Below are positions 24,074-34,735 of a stretch of DNA of 64,000 nt, piece by piece (the stretch's first letter is position 1; each line of letters opens with the position of its first letter). The position numbers and the translations under genes are program-made. A model generated the notes under the pieces. The model worked only from the letters and a program-made list of their open reading frames with translations, was not told where the DNA came from and searched no databases. Source of the DNA: Norana najaformis (taxonomy: Eukaryota; Annelida; Clitellata; Crassiclitellata; Hormogastridae); contig OZ029913.1 in the NCBI GenBank assembly GCA_964023275.1, positions 38,661,257 to 38,725,256 on the forward strand, written 5' to 3'.

Positions 24074-24520
24074 AAGAATAACATATGGGTTTTATATATA
24101 AATTACTAAGTATTGAAGATTATACAGCATGTAAAAAGAAGGATAACTCTTCTGCATCGGAATATTCCGCCGCTAGACAGAAAAATATTACTTATGCGGC
24201 GGAAATCTTATTCAAAACTTTCACGCATGCGCATTTAATACCTTTGCGTAGTCTACGACATTTCGGTTTTACAAACACGTTTTACAAAGTTAAAATGTCT
24301 GAATTAATCGTCGGACAGACAAGAAGCCGAACAGTTTATTACTTCGTATTGTGGTCAAAATTATCACCCAGTGCCACAAAGGCACAACGTAACGCGGAAG
24401 CTTCCGCCACACAAGTAATTTGTGCATGTGTTGGGTGGCGGAATCTTCCGCCGCAGAAGCACTACCCAAAAAGAATAACATTATAGGTTTTTATATATAA
24501 ATTACTAAGTATTAAAGATT
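24074..24520. mobile_element. Foldback MITE copy 1, framed by a 48-bp direct repeat
   Basis: The core at about 24148-24461 has related inverted ends: on the left CTTCTGCATCGG, TATTCCGCC and ACTTATGCGGCGGAA; on the right the reverse complements of CTTCTGCGGCGGAAGATTCC and ACTTGTGTGGCGGAA. A direct repeat (AAGAATAACAT ... TATATATAAATTACTAAGTA ... AAGATT) flanks it at 24074-24121 and 24471-24520. The reading frames inside are by-products of this structure. The core is shared with 37225-37560. Confidence 0.8.
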
Positions 24521-25451
24521 GTAATGTGCTGCCCAAAAATGTGCAAACCAAACTTTTATACAGCATTTTTATAAAAGTCCAGAAGATACTAGTGACTGTA
24601 CAGTCATGTGGAAAATGATTTCCACATTTATTTAGAATATGTTTATGCCATTTTTGCTTAAATGACTGCTTATGGTCGTAACTTGTAAACAATATGACCA
24701 TGCCAGATTGCAAGACAATGTACAGAGCTGCATGTTCCAGGAAAGACTCCCAATAAATAATAATTGGTAAGTAACAGAATAACACAAAGGTTTCAGAATG
24801 CTTTTATTGGTGTCAGTGCATCAAGAAAGCAGGTAGGGTAAATTTCTGTGATCATGTTTGAGAAGGAGTTATCACAAAATGTGATTTGTCCTGTGGGTAA
24901 ATAGGAAACAAATCGCAACTTGTGCCACATGTTCGTCACACTTTGTGCGTTTGGCACCATCATTCGGATCTACTAAGCTGTGTTCACGCGTAACGGCTGA
25001 ATGCACGAAAATTTCATCTGCCTAAGTTCTGCAGATTGGAATAAGCACTCCATGTGGTCGTGGGGACCTCTTACCAATTAATCACACTTCTTTGTTGAAA
25101 GTCTTTTGAGGAGTGTGCAATGCTCTCCTTTATCTTGCAATGTGGGGTGGCCATATTTTATACAAGTTGGCAATCGCAAGTGGTTGTGTATGTAAACTTA
25201 CAATGTTTGTTTAACTGAACAGGTCTGATGAATGCATATATCCATTATATGTTACTTAATTTTCTGTTATTTCACAAAGCAGTACTATTGTTTCTGTGAT
25301 AAAATTAAGTAACAAAATCAAAAGCCTCTTTAATCAAATCCAAATAAAAATTAAAGTTTATTTGGGTTCAAGAGGGATGGTACACTTAATGTTTTTGCAT
25401 AGAATTGCCTTAATAAGAGAATGTTTTTTGACATTTTATAGAAAACAGAAA

Positions 25452-27698
25452 ATGAGTGAATGCTTCAAGTGTGGTAAAACCGGGCACTTCGCTCGTGAGT
25501 GCAAGATGGCTGGAGCACCTCGTGGCGGCTCAAGAGGAGGACGAGGCGGAAACAGCAGCGGCAGATCTAGTATGTTGTTTTGAAGCCAGCTAATACCAAT
25601 TTTTTATTTTACTGAAATGCACTGTGGAAAATGCTATTGCCATCTGTGCTGAAGGCCACTTTGAGGTTTTAGCAGTGAAAATATGATATACAGTATCCAG
25701 CGTTGTTCCTTGAAGCTGCATTGACCAATACAAGTTTTCCTCTTTGAAAGTGAAAAAACTTGTTTTGGTTTTATCATTAGCATTCGAATCAATGTCTGTT
25801 GAACATAAACTTGGCTATCTGTTATGTAGCCTGAAAATCTTTATATGGAGAATGCAGTTCACTGCTGGGCGTATTTACCAGTAAACTCTTTAATGCTCTA
25901 AACTTTTGTTACATAATATGTGCTTTATTTACAGACGGATCTTGCTACAACTGTGGCAAGCCTGGACATCTTTCTCGCGACTGCACTGAGGAGAGGTCAG
26001 CCTCAGACAACCGTTCATGCTACAACTGTAACCAGCCGGGTCACTTGTCTAGGGACTGTCCGACCAGTGGAGAGGGCCGCCGTGAAGAGGCTCGCAAGTG
26101 CTACAAGTGTGGAGAGGAGGGCCATATGTCCAGAGACTGCACGAATTCATCTGCTCAATCCTCCAGTCGAGGAAGCGAGTGCTACACGTATGTTTCAAAC
26201 AGTTATTTATGCCAAAATATACATGTAACTATTGCTTATTTAAACCTGAGGTACGGCTATGCCCATAAACTAAATACGAAGGAAAATGCTTAGCACAAAA
26301 ATGTTGAACACACTATATCAATTAATGCAAAAGCTTGGTCCATTCCAGCAATATGGTTTTAAATATAAATTTGTTCCTTTAACATGAAAGTTATATCATG
26401 AAAATATCTCTTACCACAAAAATGTTTTCAGTCCCATGGAAGAAAATGCAGTACAAAACCTTGTATGACACAAAATGTTGGATTAATTTCAACTTCTGGC
26501 TTCGCTCATCCAATGTGATTCGTAATACTTTGTTGACTTTGTAGCGTGTGCCTAGTGATGTCTATTAATGGTACTGAATTGACACAGCTTTTGCTATTTA
26601 CCTCTAGCTGACAGCGAATTGGGCTTGACTTCCAGTTTCCATATAAATCAACACAAAATTCACCAACTTTACGGATATAAAAATTGGTCTGTGGCAGTAA
26701 ATTGTGGGTTTTAAATAATTCGTTGGTTACTATTGAGTAATTAGTGTGAATGCAAGCAGTATAATGCCCTCTTTTCAATGTCCATGACTGTAACAAGCAG
26801 AACATTTTTGGTGGTTCAGTACAAAGAGATGTAATGGACTATGTCATCAGAAAGTAGATGATGAGGTCAAGAGTAAATATTTGTAGAAGTTTTATTGAGA
26901 GACATTTGTTAAACACTAAATAATTGTGAACTTGTACAAACACCATAGCTGTTGTTTACTATAATCTTAGTCTGTTGTTACTTTTCTTTTGAAGCATGTT
27001 CCTGCTATCTAGGTGTCATTATACTTTTATTAACATTGACTTTTGATTTCTAAAGTAGGACTAATTTTACAAGTTTAGTTGTCTTATCTTGTATAAAGTA
27101 ATTACAATCATTTAATTAAATGATTTTGTGTAGTTTGTTCAAATGCTTGTAATCTATCATGGGTTCTGTACTCGATCATTGCATTTACAGTAAATACGTA
27201 TATTATAAATTTAAAAAAATTAATTAAGAAAAATATTTAACACAATTCGGTTCACGTGAATTGTTCACAGTACTTTCCTACATTTCGTGTTAAACAACTT
27301 GCACTGTAATTGTTTCATAGCTTGTAAGGGGCTCTATAAATGAAATGTTTATATTTAAATTTTAAGTAATTTTCACAAGTCAGAGTTCCATAAAGGTATG
27401 TCCATTATGTCTATGGTATACCTGCATTCATCACTTGCAAACAGTGTTATTGTGTATTAAAATGGGATGATATAATTTTTGGATCATTAACACAGATTAA
27501 TTGAAACATGATCTTCGATGATTAAATGTTGCACTGCTTTTGAGAACGTTCTGTGTTTTCTTGACTGTTTTCAGATGTGGAGAGACAGACCACATTGCTC
27601 GCAACTGCCCACAGAAGAGCAACAGTGCCAGCAACATGAAGTGCTACACCTGCCAAGAGTACGGCCACATGGCCCGTGACTGCACAGCTGCCGCCTAA
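25452..27698 (+). CDS. CNBP: CNBP, CCHC-type zinc-finger nucleic-acid-binding protein
   Basis: Three coding exons: 25452-25569, 25935-26187 and 27575-27698 (stop TAA), giving 164 residues. A 5'UTR acceptor (ATTTTATAG) lies just before 25442, so at least one non-coding exon is upstream. There are six CX2CX4HX4C knuckles: CFKCGKTGHFAREC, CYNCGKPGHLSRDC, CYNCNQPGHLSRDC, CYKCGEEGHMSRDC, CYTCGETDHIARNC and CYTCQEYGHMARDC. An RGG stretch (GGSRGGRGG) separates the first and second. Splice junctions fall at RSS|N and CYT|CG. Vertebrate CNBP has seven knuckles, so one is missing. Family knowledge: binds single-stranded G-rich nucleic acid and supports translation of target mRNAs. Knuckle 5 has Asp where Gly normally precedes the zinc-binding His. 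Confidence 0.95.
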
Positions 27699-27798
27699 AG
27701 ACATACAAGAAATCCAGTGTGTACTTGACTGAGTAGGCTTTGATGTAAGGCTGCTCCATCCAAAAACAGTCGTTTATTTGTATAGTTTTTGTTATAAC

Positions 27799-27804
27799 AA
27801 TAAA
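27799..27804 (+). terminator. CNBP poly(A) signal
   Basis: AATAAA about 100 bp after the CNBP stop codon, the usual position for a short 3'UTR. Confidence 0.7.
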
Positions 27805-28421
27805 CGACTGATCTACTATTTGAGTTTTGAGTATTTACCAAGATGATTTATTTGTTGTGGATACTGAGCAGGAGAATTGCAGCCATTACAAGAGCATTGT
27901 TGTGGTCCGTTTATGTTGTAGATTCGTGCTGTGCAATCACTCCATTTTGATGAGCTGTTAGCTACAAAGCAGAAATCAAGTTAAACTGCATGTATGCTGA
28001 AAGCAAAGTTGTTGAGAGGTTATAAGTTAAACTGAGAAAACCACGAGTGATTTTGGAAGATTTCTTGTGAATGAATTGGAGAAACAAAGGAGTGTGTTAA
28101 AATGAATGTAACTCGAGTTTTATGTTAACTGCACTAATAATTAAAGTGTGTTAAAGTAAATGATATCTGAAGTTGCAGATTCATACGTAAACTTCTTGTG
28201 CATTGCTGGCAGAGTTCAGTACCTAATGGTGGGTATAATGAGGGGTATGGATCCAAGCCACTGTTGTTGAAACTTTGGCTTGTGATATGTTGGCCTGTCA
28301 ACCGGCTTTTGAAGGGCCGTGTAAATGTAATTGGTTCATTTATTCTGCTGTTAAAAATATATCTCCTGAGTCATTTTGTCCGACCATATTGCCGTTTCTG
28401 CTCAGGTTTTGATGAAGATGC

Positions 28422-28621
28422 GTTTTCTGCCCAAAGGCAGGTCCATTGGCTTTATGCCACCCGGGGATGAGATGAGTGAGGTAGTTTCTTGTTGCCTTCC
28501 TCACAGACAATTGCGGGTGAGCAACTTGTCCAAGGTCGCTACGCAGTGACTTACGGCAGATTCGAACCCGCAACCTTCCAGTTACGAGGCAACGACCATA
28601 CCACTGCACCACCGCGTCCCA
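28422..28621 (-). mobile_element. tRNA-headed SINE, family B, copy 2, with target-site duplication
   Basis: The - strand begins GGACGCGGTGGTGCAGTGGT and has a box B (GGTTCGAATC). The body includes CGACCTTGGACAAGTTGCTC, recalling the MIR/L2 core. CTCAGGTTTT flanks it on both sides (28412-28421 and 28622-28631), and removing the insert restores the LINE reading frame. Confidence 0.8.
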
Positions 28622-29516
28622 CTCAGGTTTTATCCACTTAACTCTTTCATCAGTTACCACTGACAACCTTGCCTCTCTCTGTTGTTGTACCCGGCACACA
28701 CATCTACAGAACTGGTCGGCCAGCTGAACTCAACTTTGTCGGAAATCTTGGATAAACACATTCCTGTTAAGTCAAAGAGGGTTGCAGCAAGCCCTACCCA
28801 GTCCTTTTATAACGCTGCCGCTGATAGGCTGCGCAGCCGGCTTGAAAGATGTTGGCGACGCCCCATTTAACTTTCCATGTCCTCTGAGTCATCAGTGTCG
28901 CATGTCCGGAAACTTGTGTTCTAAAAGTTGGAGAAAAATAATCAACTGTCGTGATAAATCGGAAATAAATTTAGCAACAGTTAGAGCAAGAAACGTGGAG
29001 CATCGTCTCTAGAAACACTGATCCTGATTCTGCACACAAAGAATTCCCTGCTGATCTTAAAGCAGCTTGTCCAGCGGGAGAGTCGGGTCGAGCAGCTTTC
29101 TCCGTATAATATATACGACGGATAGCTCTGAATCAGATGACCGTTTAAGTTCTCTATTAACATCGCTGAACTCACAAGTTCTGGATTGCTGGCGTAGTTG
29201 GAAATTGCTCAATAGCCATAGCTGCTCCGTTCTGTGGAATAAACTTCTGCCAGAACTCGACAAAAGCTCACCTCTTGCAATTTCTACGCTGGTCTTTCAC
29301 TCGAAACTGAAAACTTGCTCTTCCAAAAATCTTGTCCTGATTCTTCCTCTGACTTCTTCTCCTTATCTCTCTCTCCTTGTCTCCAATCCGAAACACCATC
29401 CGAAGTAGCTGTCTGACTGCCTGCCTCCCCGACTCCTGGATCTTGACCTGGAACCGAACGAACCCTTTCTGCCTATCGACTTTGTTTTGACTGAGCAGCA
29501 TGGTTCCCGCGACTTG

Positions 29517-29666
29517 CAGTGGTGACTTCAGGATTGCTTGCGTGGAGGTGCTAGAGCATTTCCATTGTGGCGCCACATTCTGGCAGTCCACCATGCACGG
29601 GTATGTTCTTAGGGGCGCCGTCATATGATCAAGGGGAGGGGAGCCATATAGCTGAATCTGCCACTG
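29517..29666. mobile_element. hAT-like MITE, copy 1
   Basis: Terminal inverted repeats are CAGTGGTGACTTCAGG on the left and, reversed, CAGTGGCAGATTCAGC on the right. The 8-bp flanks are GCGACTTG (29509-29516) and GAGACTTG (29667-29674), 7 of 8 identical, the duplication length of hAT elements. About 100 internal bp match 60010-60111 inverted (CATGGTGGACTGCCAGAATG). Confidence 0.8.
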
Positions 29667-29857
29667 GAGACTTGGCTTTCGTTGGGCACTGTAGAAATCT
29701 CGAGCTTACGATTACGATGGGTTAGATATGGCACAATGTCGTCCCCTTGTATTGCTTAGCCTGACAAATGTAAAAAACTGCAAGACGTGAGCGGTTAATA
29801 GCCATATACGTAATGTTGTTTTCACCAGGATCAGAAATCGAAAGCGTGTAAAAAATC

Positions 29858-29930
29858 TAATCTAATCTAAAGACTTCTATAGCGTCGTTATCATAATGCC
29901 TAAGGCATCAGTCGATGGTCACTTCGTCAA
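29858..29930 (+). mobile_element. Short dispersed repeat, family C, copy 2
   Basis: CTAATCTAATCTAAAGACTT then CTATAGCGTCGTTATCATAA then CTAAGGCATCAGTCGATGG. Confidence 0.6.
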
Positions 29931-30437
29931 AATCGCAGTAAAAAAATCATAAAGCATTGGAGAAGTCTGGTCGAATTCCAACAGCCTACATGAGATAACC
30001 CAGAAGCCAGGCTACACGGCAAGTTGGAAGAGATGTCACCGTCACTTCCGATTCAGTTCCATTGTTAGGGCCCTATATGATTATTGGTAGGCCTACGTTA
30101 AATATGTGACGCAACTTTGTTGTGCATTTTGTTGGGGAAAGGGAAAACTTCCACCCCTTCCCACTTATTAAGACCCACTGAAGACGCATTTTCTCCATAC
30201 ATTTCACTCCTGCTCAAAGGCCATCCCCCCAACTGGTTCAGACTATTTCTCGTCAAAGATACATTTTCCCCATACATTTCGCCCCTGCCCATTGGTTACT
30301 ACTCTGAACTGCTGTCAACTACAAATTACACACTAGTGACCGATGATGCAAACTAGGCAATTAATTTACGTGTAAGCGAGCTCCAGCTACATCACTTTTA
30401 AAACTGATATATGCCCGGAGTCACTGATCAACCCAAG
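29931..30437. other. Region downstream of the SDR gene
   Basis: Contains the probable 3'UTR of the - strand dehydrogenase at its right end and an imperfect duplication around 30130-30300 (ATACATTTC then CCCCTGCCCA or CTCCTGCTCA). No poly(A) signal could be assigned. Confidence 0.35.
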
Positions 30438-33339
30438 TTACATATTGCGGCATGCGGCAGGAACTGGTGCTGAGGGAGTAAGCACTTCTTGTATCCAGTC
30501 ACCCAGCCACTCTGGAAGCCACTGCACCGGAAGCCAAAAGTAATTGGCGTCGAAACCGATGACGTAACGATGACGTGGCCGCACGGCGAACAGCGCATGC
30601 TCGTAGGCATCGATGACGTCATCGATTCGTTGTGAAGCGATGCGTGGAATCAGTTTGTCCAGGTAAGAATCGATCGCTGGAAATATTTACAAACACCAAG
30701 CGTTTTAGAGGGGAAAATATATCAAAGCAGATTTAAAATATTTACTGACACGAGTTTAGTTACGTTCAAGATCATGCCCTTCGAGCTAGCATTGATGGTT
30801 GGTTCGGCCCCAAACTACAGTACATCAGGGCGCTAGTGTTCCTGTTTTGAGCCACCCGGATCAACAAGCACGGCGCTCTTCAGCACACGGGCCATGTTGG
30901 TTCCGCGCTCCCGTATAGCGATTCGAACAGCAGTGCGTTCTCATGCATTAGACCGTCTTTAGGGAACAGTCTTCCTTTTAAAATTAGCACTTTACTGCCA
31001 CATATAACTCAATAAATATCTTCAGCTTATCTTAAGAAGCACACTTTACGATCAGTTAGATAAGGTAGCCTGCCTCAGCGCTATTATGAAGTTCTTATAC
31101 GGCGCTACATAAGTGTTCGGATGCATCATATACGAGCGTGTTAGATGGAAGGACAAAATTAACCCAGATTTTAAAGAAAGGAACAATTACCTGTTAAGAT
31201 GCCTAAACCAGATGTAAAGGGAAAAAAATTGAGTCGAATAACTAGATTTTTATGAGCAAGAAACTAGGCAAAGTTCTAGAAAGAAAAGAACTACAGACAT
31301 CTAAACTACAGATAACAAACGTACACAGAAGGAAAAGAAAATTATGTAACAGTGCATGAATGTGAAAATGCAAGGTTTAGAAGAAATATATCTAAAGAAA
31401 CATAAATAAATATATGCGCAAGTTGAGGCATCTACTGATTATGTAGCTTACCTTTCTCCAAGTAATCGGGTCCGTATTCTTCTTTTATTTCGGGTGATGC
31501 TTGTTGCCAGGCGCCGCGCAGCTGCTTCTCGTTATCCTGTCGGTTGATGATGTTGGTTCTATGGAAACCAGGTTCCATCACGTGAACGCTGCAACCGTAC
31601 TGAAGCAGCTGGCGCCTGTAACAGATACAGAAAATACGACTATGAAGAGGAGCAGGAGGAGAAGCAGAAGAGGAAGAGGAAGAGTACGACGAGGAGGATA
31701 ATTTAATAATAATAATAATAACAGGTGACACGAGAGAAACCAGTTCTCTTTTCCAGCGCATTGCTATTACAACCTAAAGCTGTAACGCTATAGCATTCCA
31801 TGGTACATTTGCTCTGCCAGATCTTGACGATTTCTAGCAGTCCCAGAGGTTTTCATTCTCCTACAATTTTTTAATTCCTAATGGACCATGTATTTGCTTC
31901 GGGTAGAGGAAGAATATTAATAATTCCCTATGTCAGAACTTGACGAATAGTTGCCGTTCCGGATGTAATTTCTAATCTTCAGAGATTTTAGGTCCCAATG
32001 GAATACTTGTACCTAGGAAAAAATATTAATAAAGTTCAGTTGGATGGTTGTGACCTGAGGCTGTCGGAGAAGGCCTCCACACCGTACTTCGTGCACGAGT
32101 ACGGTACGTTTCCATGGAGACAGGTACGTCCGTGGACACTGGCCATGTTCACGATTCGCCCCTTCGACCTCTTGATCAGGGACAGAAAGGTCATGGTCAG
32201 GTTGATGAGTCCAAGGAGGTTAATCTCGTAGATGTCCCTGTAGTTTTCGATGGTCAGCCATTCTAGCGGACCAACTACCCTTCCTGCAGTTCCAGCGTTG
32301 TTGACGATACCCCACAAACCTATAAAAATTGAACACTGAATTCAACTGAAGTCACTATTTATCAGGGGTACGGGATAGTCTATAGAGGCTAGCATTCTGG
32401 ATTATCAACCTGTTCAAAAACCTTTCAGGTAGAAAAGTTACGAGATATCTGCTCATCCTTGTGCCTTCGATTGATGCACGTCGTTCGAAAGGTTGCGAGC
32501 CTAAAGGCGTTTTAAGATTATAAGAAATAGAAACATCATTTCACATTCGCTTGATGGCAGACATTTTCATACAAGAACTCTTTCGCAATCAGAAAAGATT
32601 CACTTATTCAGCCAGACAAAACAGAACAGTTTCTAAACGTCGACATAAGTTCTACAAATGCATTTTTCGTCAGAAGATTCAGCTTCAGATCTCTGATAGC
32701 CACCTTCGTCGGGCCTATATTGGGCCTCTAGCTGGCCAGTTGCCATCAGTGACATAATACAGGCCCGCTGTGGATCCAAGTAACGTGGCTGTCTGAGGAA
32801 AGTCCATTCCAAGTGGACTGTCCAACTACTACTGAGAAAGCCCGACGTTTCATTGTCAAAGTGCGTGCAAAGGAACAGCAATAAAAGGTTGAACACGTGC
32901 AACGGGAACAGAAATACAAATATGAGTTCTGCCATAAACTCAGACCATGGCAGCGGGAGTGGCGCCCCCCAACAGACCCGCCTTAGTAAGGATGTGTGGT
33001 GAGGTCAGAACCTTTCTCAGACGGTAAAATCCCTTTGACGAACTCATGGACTTTGGCGACCGAAGATTCGTCGCTGATATCCATGTGCACCGTTTTCAGG
33101 CGACTGGAACAGTTTCTCCTCAGTTCCTCCTCCCCTTCCGCCGTCACGCACGTGGCGATCACGTGACATCCTTTGGCGTCCAGTCGGCGCACCAGAGCGT
33201 GACCGAAACCCGTGTCGCATCCCGTCACGAGGACATACTTGCCGCTGCAACTGATAATTGGCTTCCGATACAAGCCATCGATGAATCGGAACAAAACATA
33301 GACCGCAAACGCTGATGCCGCTAAATAAATTAGCATCAT
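30438..33339 (-). CDS. Short-chain dehydrogenase/reductase, RDH7/HSD17B6-like (SDR9C type)
   Basis: Four coding exons on the - strand: 33339-33012, 32319-32055, 31615-31452 and 30676-30438 (stop TAA), giving 331 residues with all phases agreeing. There is an N-terminal hydrophobic anchor (residues about 3-18), the cofactor motif TGCDTGFG (39-46), NNAG (116-119), and a catalytic set of Asn143, Ser170, Tyr183 and Lys187 (YSCTK). VMEPGFHRT follows, and the tail has FWLPVQWLPEWLGDW. Family knowledge: membrane-bound enzymes of the endoplasmic reticulum that oxidise or reduce retinol or hydroxysteroids with NAD(P). The Asp-rich region after the cofactor motif does not decide the cofactor by eye. 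The substrate cannot be told from sequence. The exon 1 donor (GTTCTG) is unusual but is the only GT that gives the right phase. Confidence 0.92.
31722..31920 (+). mobile_element. Family R retrotransposon 3' end, fragment 1
   Basis: The + strand reads LFQRIAIT, then NAIAFHGTFALPDLDDF and a stop, then a 3'UTR ending GCTTCGGGTAG and an AAT-rich tail. The same arrangement is at 61790-62110. It lies in intron 2 of the dehydrogenase, antisense to it, directly after an AAT microsatellite. Confidence 0.7.
31925..32035 (+). mobile_element. Family R retrotransposon 3' end, fragment 2
   Basis: MSELDE and a stop, then GTTCCGGATGTAATTT, TTCAGAGATTTTAGG, TACCTAGG and AAAAAATATTAATAA. It directly follows fragment 1 in the same orientation. 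Confidence 0.65.
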
Positions 33340-33994
33340 TTTTAGCCAGAGCTTTTCACGTATCCAGCCAAAATCTGCTACCTTTATTCAACAGTTTTTC
33401 GATCCATAAACTACTATGATCGGACCTGAAGATTTTCGACCCTTAGACTACTCTAAAACCGTATCAGTTCAGTCTCAGCTTCAAGCTTAAAGTTCAGGGT
33501 GTGCATGTAAGTCAGCTGTTATCAGAGTTAAAACGTCAACCTTTATCCTTTTTCACATTGGCACTACTATCTCGAGCTGCTGTCATTTTTAGGCCTACAG
33601 GCGTGCTGAATTTTGACCCATATTTGCCTGTAAGCCTACCCGTAAAAGCCTATCAGTAAGACCCAGGCTGAATGGCCATAGGCGTAAGTTTCAGAGGATA
33701 CGAGATAACGTATACTCTCACTTTTTGGACTGAGGTACAGTATACCCTCTTTTTCATACCGTGAATGCAACTGGCCCATCACTACCCACATGCCCAGATA
33801 TACTTCCAATTGTGCTTCTCCAAGTATTGATGTTCCTGCCTACTTTTACATAGGTAGGCACACGGAGGCAGGAGGACAAGCAGAGAGACAAACAGACATT
33901 AAGACAGATAAATGACTCTACTATGACTATGTGAATATGTAAGTGCTTGAATACGTGGGTTGATCGGCAGCCAGAGAACAGACTCACAAGCCGT

Positions 33995-34039
<45 letters not shown>

Positions 34040-34486
34040 TTTAAGCCACATGGATATCAGACAGACTGATCGTCTAGCAAGCGCCTCAAGGCTAGGCCCG
34101 TCGCAAGATTTGACAGAACTCTGGTTTTAGACGGATGTCACCCTCACTCTCCGCCATACGATCGACATCCAAGTCATCTCAGGACATAGGCTGCAAGCTT
34201 TCTTCCAACAGCGAGAACCCAAGTATGGATCCGCACACATCACACGCACTCCACAGCCACTCTAACACGGTCGCTCTTGATAGGATCCTTTCCCACTGTC
34301 GGCAGGAATCCTCTGTTCAGGCTAAACATATCGACCAGCTGGCCAGCCATCCTAGGTTCCGTACTATATTCGGTCTGTCATGCATGACCAGGGTTTGCAG
34401 TATATCAAATTTCCGGCGCAGTCTGCCACCAAACCCAAACCATGGGGTGATACATGGTAGACAGTTTCTTACAAGTCCATGGAATG
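33340..34486. other. Region upstream of the SDR gene
   Basis: Holds the presumed promoter of the - strand dehydrogenase. A GACA microsatellite runs at 33996-34039. An open frame at 34135-34491 (118 residues, Ser/His-rich) has no recognisable motif and is probably chance. Confidence 0.35.
33996..34039. repeat. GACA microsatellite
   Basis: About eleven GACA units without interruption. Confidence 0.95.
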
Positions 34487-34735
34487 TGTGATAGTCTAAT
34501 GGTTAGAATGATGGAATGTCAGTCGGGAGGTTAGAGGTTGAAATCCCACCAGAAATTTGTGGGGAGGTTTCGGCTCCATTTTCGCCTACAATCGAACTCA
34601 TCTGTAAATAGTACAATAGCCTACTCTAGTACTCTGCCAGTTGGAAGATCAGGCGGCGCAGGAGAGGACTGGCCACCCGCTCTCATATGCCGAGATTAAG
34701 AAAAATGATGTTGCTAATACTTTATACACGTGGCT
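34487..34735 (+). mobile_element. tRNA-headed SINE, family A, copy 2
   Basis: GATAGTCTAATGGTTAGAAT, a box B-like GAGGTTGAAATCCCACC, TTCGGCTCCATTTTCGCC, GGAAGATCAGGCGGCGCAGG and TACTTTATACACGTGGCTGC, in the same order as the other A copies. The most complete copy. Confidence 0.75.

Larger units (their letters stand above)
28350..29715 (+). mobile_element. Degraded LINE carrying a nested SINE and MITE
   Basis: The + strand shows an endonuclease-like SDHIAVSAQVLST, interrupted after AQV by the SINE at 28422-28621. LVGQLNSTLSEILDKHIPVK and a linker (FYNAAADRLRSRL, ERCWRRP) follow. Most of the reverse transcriptase is missing, and the C-terminal part resumes near 29190 (LLPELDKSSPLAISTLVF, SKLKT). 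The MITE at 29517-29666 splits the 3' region, and the tail GGGCACTGTAGAAATCTCGA then TTACGATTACGA closes the copy near 29715. Confidence 0.65.

Noticed and set aside
24085-24486. 133-codon frame and the similar frame at 37224-37412 as a gene family
   Set aside because: Similarity is due to the foldback MITE; the frames are not maintained through both copies.
28340-28699. 119-codon - strand frame
   Set aside because: It is the reading-through of a SINE inserted in a LINE.
34135-34491. 118-codon frame
   Set aside because: No motif, no splice context and ordinary composition; probably chance.
34487-34560. tRNA gene
   Set aside because: The tRNA-like head is followed by a SINE body repeated elsewhere, and the fold is imperfect.
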